Shown in pieces: positions 1-9,300 of a stretch of DNA of 10,545 nt (its first letter is position 1; each line of letters begins with the position of its first letter). The notes beneath the pieces were generated by a model, which was not told the origin of the DNA, searched no databases, and was given only the letters and a program-made list of their open reading frames with translations. Position numbers and translations under genes: made by a program. Source of the DNA: Phoronis ovalis (lineage: Eukaryota; Phoronida; Phoronidae); the NCBI GenBank assembly GCA_028565635.1, contig JAOXYB010062478.1, positions 1 through 10,545 of the forward strand, read 5' to 3'.

Positions 1-27
1 AAATCATCCTGTGTTGTTGTTTTTTAG

Positions 28-327
28 GATCGGGCATTGGGAAGAAATGAATCCATTGAATGTGAAAATCTCTTATTTGCTGGTTGTAAAAATGGTCAAA
101 TCAAACTTATTTCGGCTTGGCGTTGTACCATGGCTACCTCACTGCAGGCACATTCTGCTGAAATTTTTCACTTAGAAAGTTCAAGTGCAATTATGCGCTC
201 AGAAGAAGGAGCAGTTGGTGCTTCTGATAAGTTAATATCATGTGATATTACTTCTGTTGTAAAAATTTGGGGTCTTACACTACATCCAGAAAGCGCAACT
301 GAAATTGTATTGATTACCTTGAAACAA
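28..327 (+). CDS. Exon A: WD40 propeller blades (100 codons)
   Basis: The exon is preceded by a good acceptor (T-rich tract and TTTTTTAG ending at 27) and followed by a GTAAGT donor at 328. It begins and ends on codon boundaries (phase 0 at both ends), so it is exactly 100 codons. Seen: a strand-like LLFAGCKNGQIKLIS block at about residues 13-27, an AHSAEIFHLE block at about 43-52 that looks like the start of the next blade, and DKLISCDITSVVKIWGL near residues 66-82, which is the classic end of a WD40 blade. The reading frame stays open past the donor to 423, but the part after 327 breaks the WD pattern and is read-through into the intron. The upstream part of the propeller lies outside the window. 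Confidence 0.82.
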
Positions 328-3300
328 GTAAGTGTAGTTGTTGATGTACAGCGATTTATTTACAGTAACAGCTGTTGCTTTTATGAAATAGTTCAATTGC
401 CCAAATTTGAGGGGAAAAAGTAAATATAATTAAAAGTATAAAATTATACAGATTAGAGGCTGTATTATGTACTGCAAGAGCTTTTATAAGCAGCTTTTAA
501 CTAACAGCAAGAAAATGTTTTTTGTGTTCTTCTTGCATAATTTTTTATGAGAATCATCCAGTTAATTTAATACCTTGTATTGTTTTAGATAAACTTGCCA
601 GGAGTTCCTAATTTTCTGGGAATGATAGCCTGCACACTGTACTGTACCATTGGAAGGTAGGAATGGCCGGTTATCTGTTTTTCATGCAAGCTATGTATGT
701 GTGCCCAATATGATGATGATGAATCAGCTAGTCTGTCTGCAAGAACACTAACAGCAAGTTAGGATTGCATATCATGCAGTTGCTAAGTCAGACCCAGTAA
801 TGATAAATTGTTTTGCCCATTTGTATTACACTGCAAATTAAATGGTTCTCGACACGAGGCTACTGGTGATTAATTATTGAAGTAATGCAAACGAGTTGCG
901 AGGGTATTATACTCCAAATATCTGCTCTATACATATATTGCATAAATTTAATGAGTTACAAAATGACTACATCATGTAGATTATACCTAATATCACGTTT
1001 GTTAATGCATGCAATGTTCTGTTTCTTTTCACAAATGTTGCATTTTGTAAATAATACAAAATGTCTGATATTGGGAAATAGGCTGACTATTTTGTGCACA
1101 GACTACTGTGAGTTAAACCTTTAACTAAATTTTGTTACAGTTCTTTAAAAATGTTCCATATGTCAGATCGTTCATTGGACAAGTCTGGTAGTGGGGACTT
1201 TCTTAATTCAACGATTATGGAGCTTAAAAGCCAGGAAGATGATAGCCATCTTGAATTGGTAGGTATAGATCTCTCCAAATATTTGATAACTAAGCTAGCA
1301 GGGAAAGGGTTCATTGCTATTGGGAAATGCCTTTTCTATTCTCTGCTGTTTCATTTGAAATTTTAAATGTTCTTCTTTTTCAGTTTTGCTCTTGCCATAA
1401 TTAAGTGTTAGTATAGAGAATTTGCTCATGGATTTTTTGTTTAAAGCTGTAAGAAAGCAAAACTAGAAATTAACAAATAAAATTTAATAGTATAAGTATA
1501 TAATTATTTAAACTCAACCATGTTATCAATATATTTTACTTTACTGCCTCACCAAAGGAATATTGCGTCAAATTAAAATACTTGATATTTTCTAAATTTT
1601 AAGATTTGCCCAATCCACCACTGCTGCCTTTAAATAGCATGGTATCTATTGTTAATAGAGAGCTTAAGATTCTTAGAAATGAGCAACAAGCTGCAAGTAA
1701 TGATTGAATTGTGGGCACCTGTCATGTATGTTAAAGCATGAAATAAAGGAAAATCTAATTTTTTTCACAATTTCTGTATTACACCAACTACAGAATGATG
1801 TTTATTTTTTATTTCTCGCTGTAATGAGCACAGCAGATGAACACATTTCATTCGTTACTTGTAGCTTGTCATGCTTCCACCAGAAGATTCTCAAGCTCTC
1901 TGATGTTATAGTTGGTAGGTGAGGATGGTTTTGCATTTGATGACCTATATATATATACATTTGTAGGTACATTTACAATATTTTTCTTGTAGATAACTGG
2001 CATAGATTGCAACCCTTTTCTCCAGTTAATAGTAACTGGATCAGAAGACGGCTGGGTTAAAGTCTGGGATAGAAGAAACCAATTAGTACGAGAAATGTAC
2101 TTTGACAGTCCAGTTAAAGGAGTAACTTTTGCCAATGAAAGAGGGGATATATTGGTCGGATGTCAACAAACAATAAAGTAAGTGACTGAGTTTTAATTTT
2201 TCTAACAATAAACAAGATGCTGAACATTTGCACTCATAATTCAAAATGTGTCTTGCTATAGCTTCTGTCATCATGCAATTAAAAAAAGCACTTGCCTAAC
2301 AATAAACAGGATACTAAACGTTTGCATTCTTAATTCAAAATGTTTCTTGCTGTAGCTTCTGTCAATTGTTCTGTTGTATTGAAAGTGTGCTTAAATAACT
2401 ATTTCCATTTTTTTAGCTATGTCTCAATTGATCGATACTTACCAATCCCACGCCTGGAACGTTTCCTTATCAACAACATACCAGTATGTGAATGAATATT
2501 TTTAATACAAGGAACTTGCCAACAATGTTGATTATATCATTAAAATTTCAATTGCGCTGCATACTAAACCAGTGGAATTATGAATATATGTAATTGCATG
2601 ATTAAAATAATATCACAAAATACAGAAGCTATATTAATTTTATTACTTATATAGCATATTTTTATCACTGCTAGGTTTAATTGTTTGTAATATTTCTAGT
2701 TACATGTCATAATCAGAATTTTTATGATTAATAATTTTTATATTTCTTAGGATGATTTGTATGAAGAGCCAGTAGTCTTTGATCATAGTCTTCAACTTTG
2801 GTAAGTTTGAAGGAGTTGAATTTTTGAAATCCTTCTTCTTGAACAGATAATTGTCAATGCAAATACATGGATTTGCTTGGCGAATCTGGATAAAAAGAAA
2901 TTTTTAAAACTGTGTGGTCGATAGAACAGTGTGAAAACTCATAAACATTGTAAATTTGCATGTCGTTGATTTTTTCCCTTTTTTATTCTGCTAATTTCTT
3001 CCAGGATGAAATGGTGAATATAAATAAGTGTGTGCTCCATGTATGCTCCCATTAATTCTGCATTGTTTTGTTTTTCAAAGTAACCATGCTTGCACTATTT
3101 GCCATTTTGTGAGTTACTTGACAAATGTACCTAGCAAAGTATAAACCAATAGAATATTTCAAAGCCATGCTAATCCAAAAAAGCCCTTAGTGTATGTTTC
3201 TAATGAGGACTTCTGGAGGGATTCTATTGAAGTCAGGTTTTTACTTTCAAGTTTGATCATTTTCTTTCGACAGCTTAAAATTGTACGTGTGAAGTACTAG

Positions 3301-6300
3301 AAAAGGCATTTATTCTAGAATGGTGATTTACAGTAAGCACTCCATTTGAGGCTTTTATTCAAGGGAGGGTCATTATTTGAATAAATATATAACTTTATGG
3401 CTAAATATGTATTGAGTGTTTTTATATGCAACTTATAGCTGTGTGTGACCCAAGTTATCCGTTGATGCATTTAAATTTTGTTTGATGTGGTTTGAAGTGA
3501 TATTAATTATGGACACCTTAAAATTAATTATAGTCAATCCATGTTTTATCCCGTCAAAATTTTGTTACTGCTGTTTGTTGATTTATTCATCCAAATTGTT
3601 GATCCATGTTGGTAGCAGGAAACTGAGGGTTGTTTTTCTGTTGGTGATGTTGATAATAAATGTTTCCAAAAAAGACATTTTGGAGTTGTTTTTAACATCA
3701 TTATGTCTTTTTTTTGGTACTGTGTTCTTTGTCCCCTTCGTTTTTCAGTTTAAATTTTCACAATATATTTGGCTTCTATCATAAAATAGTTACGCAATGT
3801 CTGTTAAAGGCTGTTCCAAACATTCACTGTATATAAACAAACTATTTATCTGGCTGGGTTAATTGAGTGTTTCATTTATGGACTCTACTGAATAATATTT
3901 TAGGTTTGACCCTAAAACTATTGATTCATTTCCACAAAATTTGGATGACCGTCGTGCTTTAGTTGCAAAAAAGATTAAGGAGTTTGAAAACGAATCAGTA
4001 GGTGCTAAGAAGTCCCTCTGGGTTGGTAAGTATACTGTGTGTCTGTATGATTTGCTCGGGCCCAACTCCTGTTATTGATGTTACTATTTTTCCTCTACAG
4101 GCATATAACGAAAATTGCAGTAGATGGATATAGTTACGCTATTCTACTATACCAAACAAATAAATTATTACTAAACCTTTAGTAAAGGATAAAAATCCTA
4201 AATGATGGATCTATCACAAACCACGACCCTTGATCATGCAATTCTTAATGTAACAGTAGCACTTAAAATGTGTTTTTAATGATGCATAGATTCTTAGTTA
4301 TATTTTTAACCATTATAGATGCAAAAGTAAAAGTGGAAAATATTCGCAAAGCACTTACTCTGTTTCAAGATCCAAGGAAAAATAAATCCTCAGCAGCAAG
4401 AGGTTAGTAAGGAAGGTTTAGCAGATATTTATTATAAGTTTGTTTGAAAAGTGATCGATGCATGGCCATGCCAGTTTTTGTCAGATGTGCCTATGGTAGA
4501 ACAGTGTAATAAATTAGATTCAATCGGTTTTTCAGGTCATGTACGCTGGGGAAGAATACATCGAATGGTTATTAGTCCAACAAAAAGACAGGAATCTGAG
4601 AAGGACGTCGGAGGTAGATTCATCACATAATGCGGCCTGTTAATAACTCTCTTATTTGGTTTACTGTAGTGAAGCATTAAGCATTTAAAAGTGGAAGAGT
4701 ATATGCATAATGCATTATTGTGTTTAAACCCCAAACAAGGATCTCAAACAACCTTATTGGGATTATTTGTTTTCTTTTAGCATCATCATCTTCGATCATT
4801 TACATAATCTACATTTTCTTTCCTACAGCATCATACTGTCTGCATCATCAACATCATCATCACCATTCTTTTCACACTATCATTTATATACTTGTGGGCT
4901 TTCGCTTGTGTGGCATCAATTGGATTAGGCTTTTTATTTGTTAGTTGATTTATAGGTGACATGATCTATGTTTAAGAATGCGATATTTTGCTGCTGTTAC
5001 CTTGTTAAGACACTTGGTTAAAAACTGTTTCTAAAGCATTATTATGCAAAATGAAGAAACAACATTTTGACTCGGTGAAACCAAATTACCATAGTTGTAA
5101 ATGGAATGCGTAATTGTAATTCCGGGTTTGTAATTTATGATGATCATGGATGTCCAATTTTAGATTGCCCAATTAGAATGACTGATACTCGAGTAATCTA
5201 ATTAAAAGGCAGATTATTGGAAAGCACGATAAATGTAAAACAATTAATTCAAACCTATTTGACAATCCTATTATAAACTAACTATCATGGAACTTTTGCC
5301 AAAACAACAGTGCACGTCATAATTTGGAATTGTGTGTTCTATTGTAAGTGCAATTCATCAATGTTCAAAAACCCCACCCCGATGTAAAATGAAGATCTGG
5401 TCAACACTGATTAATGCGTGTCTTTCTTATAATGCTATATTTCATGCATTTACATATTGTAGAAAGATTATTCTGTCAGCACATTAATGCTTTAGTTATT
5501 TCTTGCTTTATTCATAATTATTATTTTCTGTTTCTTTTTTTGTACAATTTGTAGCAAACAGAAATTGGTATCGAGTTAGACGTGCCTTTTTTGCACTGAG
5601 TGCACTGAAAGCTACAATTACTTCCAAGTTCTCGCAACTTTTAGTGAAAAAACGGGGTACAAAAAAAGGTAGTAACTTATACAGGGAAAAGATACTATAC
5701 GTACATATTTAAGTAATGTATAGATTACAAGAAAAATATTTCCTACAAATTTAAAAACATCCAGAGTAAGCAGACAATATTTTTACACTTTTGCGTCAAC
5801 ACCCAAGGATACAATTTTGTTATTATAAAATAATGAAATAAATTTAAGACGTGAGAAATTGGCATTGTTTGTTCTTTCCAATCCGTAAGAAGAATTTCAA
5901 AAGTAATATTTAATTTAACGACGAAGGTTGTGGTCTTTTAAAATTAGAAGATTTGATGTGTTTACACAAGTTAGCCTAATTAATGCATTGCAGTTAATCT
6001 TTTGTCTAGTTATATCAAAGTTTGTTTGAAGCGATATGGAGATTTGTCAGTACAATAAGACAATCATTTTAGTTGTAATTACCTTCAATCCGTGAATTTA
6101 GGTCGTTTGAAGCGCCTGCAAAAACCAAAAGAAATGAATGTTTCTCAATCAGAAGAAAATAATGAGTCACCAAGAATATCACCAACTACTGCAACAGATA
6201 ATGATATTGATGGGAATGTCGACAATGAAAAGAAAGCAGAAGAGGAGCCAGAGTTTGTTCGCGTAGAAAATGATGATACAAGGTACTTCATTACATTTCT

Positions 6301-9300
6301 AGCCATTCAACTTTTTACATAGATAATCTTTTTATGATTGGCTTAATTACTCTCAAAAGCTTGTCATTTGACAGATATTATTAAAATACAATTAAAAAAA
6401 ACAAAGCATGCAACTAGTGATAATAAAAAAATGTCGAGTCAATGAATGTAGTTGGGCTAATTACAATTTGCTAGCTAAGGAAAGTTTATAGTGGTCAGAG
6501 TTGATTATTTTTGTCACAAATACAGCAGAATACGTATGACATTCGAAATATGCAGGATATCTAATACATGTATTTTTTTCAAGAAAACTATTATTATTTT
6601 TACCTTCTGTCTTTTTTCAGTGATAAAACACCAGATGCTCAAGTGTGTGAAACTGTTCCCATCATTTTAATCCCGTCACCTGAGCCATCACCAGCTCCTA
6701 AGGAACCTGCAGCAAAGGATAATAAAATAGTGTCTGTAATTCCACTAAAATATCCACCGAGTGAGCAAGAAATCCAAGCAGCTAAAACTATGGCCAAATA
6801 TGGGAATAAATATCCTATTGCACCTGATGGTAATTAAGCAAATATTCACATGTTATGAAGTTGCATAGCACATTATGCAGTTTGCTGTGAGATCATGTCG
6901 GTAGTAAATAATTTACTAAGATTTACTTAGCATTATAGTCACTCAAATTATCAAGATTGTTTGATAACTGGGTAGAAGTTCATATACTAGTTGCACTTTG
7001 TGTCCACTTTAACTCTTTAGTTCATTTCCCACTATCAGGATTTTACCACAACTTGAAGTTATAATGACATACTACAAGTTAGCATGTATTTCATTCTTAC
7101 AGTGTAAAACTCCCGTGACTATAAAAATCAGGTCAAAATAAGTCCAATTTTAATAATATAGTCAAACATTTATTGTTCAAAATTGGTTATTAGAATTGCT
7201 CATAATCACTATTACTTAAAATTTAAGGATGGGTTCCAAACTCAGTCATCCGTGACTTCATGGGTATACATACAACTGATCCAGCAATGCGACATTACAA
7301 AGATGGGAAACTCATTCGATTACCTGGTGTAAGTATATTTAATTTTAAAAATAGTTTTTTCAAATGTATATAATGTATATAAATTAACACTGTCATTTAT
7401 ATATTAGATTGTTTTTGCAAAGCATGCAAACTTTCCTTTACTGTTTCTTGCACTTCTGTGCAAAACTATTTTAGAGAAACAGATTAATCTTGTGCATGCT
7501 ACTTATACATCTTGGCTTTCTACTGAAACTGATCTTGAATTTTACACTAAAAATATTTTCTAACTTGCATGCTGTTTCAAATACAATTTCATGTATAGGA
7601 TGAAGAAAATGATTATCTATGGGCCATGCTTAATAGAAAAGATGCTCTACATGATCTGCATGAAATGGAACTTCCTGACGAGTCTGATGTGAGTTTCATC
7701 TTTCATCTTGCTATCTCTTCAGCACAGTATTCTCCTATTATTGCTTAATATGCAGTTTATCTTATCAGTAAGGAAATCATATTTTATGATTCGAGGCATT
7801 TTTTTCTCGAAAAAAAGTTGTCGACTTTTAATTACTTTCATCTGAAAATTCAATTGTTGAAGCACTATAGAGGTTACATGTGAACCTTGTTTTAATTGAT
7901 GTAATATTAAGGATTGTAGTCATTTTATTAACGACATAACTAAGCATACTTGAGAATATTTGAATCTAGTTAGTCTAATTAGCCTTCATTAAATAAAGCG
8001 AAAATCAAGGTGGTCAGTAAAAGACTAAATTATTGTGATTACTATAAAGCTGAACAATACTGAAATACTGTGAAGTAAAATCCATTCTGATATAACTTTG
8101 TGGTACAAAATTGTAAATTAATAAAGTAACACATTTTTCTTACAGTCACGGTGGACAAAATATAGTAATTACTATTTCTAATGCATACTTTGAATTTCTT
8201 AGGTGAAAAACCGATTGAAAGTTAATTACAGTTTATAAATCTTTAACTGCTCATAACAAATGTGAAGCAGTTGTTTTATATATTAAGAATATTATGAATA
8301 ATAGGATCTCTACCATCAGTGTTTCCAACTCTATGCATCTATGGGTATTCCACGCATTTTCAACCTTCAATATCTCCTATGCACTATTTTAATTGTGTCA
8401 ATTCTATGTATTTAGAGATTTTTGAAAGTGGAGAATACTGCAAAGTACTGTTATTTTGTCAGTCACGGCTTGGTTTTTGTGAATAAGTTGAAGGTGCTAA
8501 TTGATTCCTGAAAAAATCTACATCATTTTCTCTTCTTAATTTGCTTTTTTATATGTAATATGTAGCTTTGGAACAAATTTGAAGACATACATATTAACAG
8601 CGAGACTTTTTCTTTCAGAGTTGTTAATATTAAAACATCACGTGATCTTTCATGCTTATAGCCATGTAATTCACTTGGTAAATTTATTTGTTGCTAATAA
8701 AATTGGTGCAGACTGTCTCTTTTACTCCACAATTGGACATTTCTTGTTAACTTTATGACAGATATAATACAACATTCTTAATCCCACCAGAACACAAATA
8801 TAAGCCTAACTGTGATAGCCGATCAATTTTTAAGCAGATTCCACAACCAGAACATAAAGGAGCTGCGGCTGCATTAAAGCCCTCTAGGCCTCTTATTCCA
8901 AGACAGACAACCGAGATGAAGATTGCAAAACAACAACGCTACTCTTTATTGCCAGCAAATTTTTCTAATAAGGTATCAGCTTGACTGCATGATTGTTTTA
9001 CCAATGATTGTGTTGCCCTCGCTTTCATTATATATTGTTTAATTATTTTCTCTAGTTTTTTTTAGTACAAATGAATGTGCGTCCCTGTTTGCTTTTTACT
9101 GTATCTGTAGTTTGCTAGTTATTCAGCTAGAATGATAACTGTTAGATTCACACAGTTGTCCTTAACCTGATTAATGCAAAATTTACTTTTGAAAAAGTTT
9201 AGGGTAATTAAGTTTAGATGGAGGAATGCAACATTATAAGCTCATTGTATATGAGATACAGGGACACATGCAAACCTTTATCATTTTTTTGTTTTATATC

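Noticed and set aside
328-423. Open frame continuing from the first exon to a TAA at 421
   Set aside because: It is read-through past a canonical GTAAGT donor, and the WD40 pattern continues instead in the exon at 589.
885-1124. 79-codon open frame on the + strand
   Set aside because: It has random-like composition, ends just before a real acceptor, and shares no motif with the protein.
1869-2135. 88-codon open frame on the - strand
   Set aside because: It is the antisense shadow of the canonical WD40 exon 1993-2177.
3482-3784. 100-codon open frame on the + strand in the long intron
   Set aside because: It is dominated by Leu, Ile, Phe, Val and Cys from T-rich DNA, its bounds do not match splice phases, and flanking exons already join through a split tryptophan.
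3859-4065. 68-codon open frame on the - strand
   Set aside because: It is the antisense shadow of exon 3904-4025, whose + strand reading has strong splice sites and in-frame neighbours.
7723-7767. 45-bp open piece between a CAG acceptor and a GTAAGG donor
   Set aside because: It would leave an upstream intron of only 34 bp and would not correct the phase mismatch.
8147-8165. Candidate micro-exon SRWTKY after a strong TTTTCTTACAG acceptor
   Set aside because: Its only donor (GTAATT) leaves phase 1, which creates an early stop when joined to the exon at 8762.
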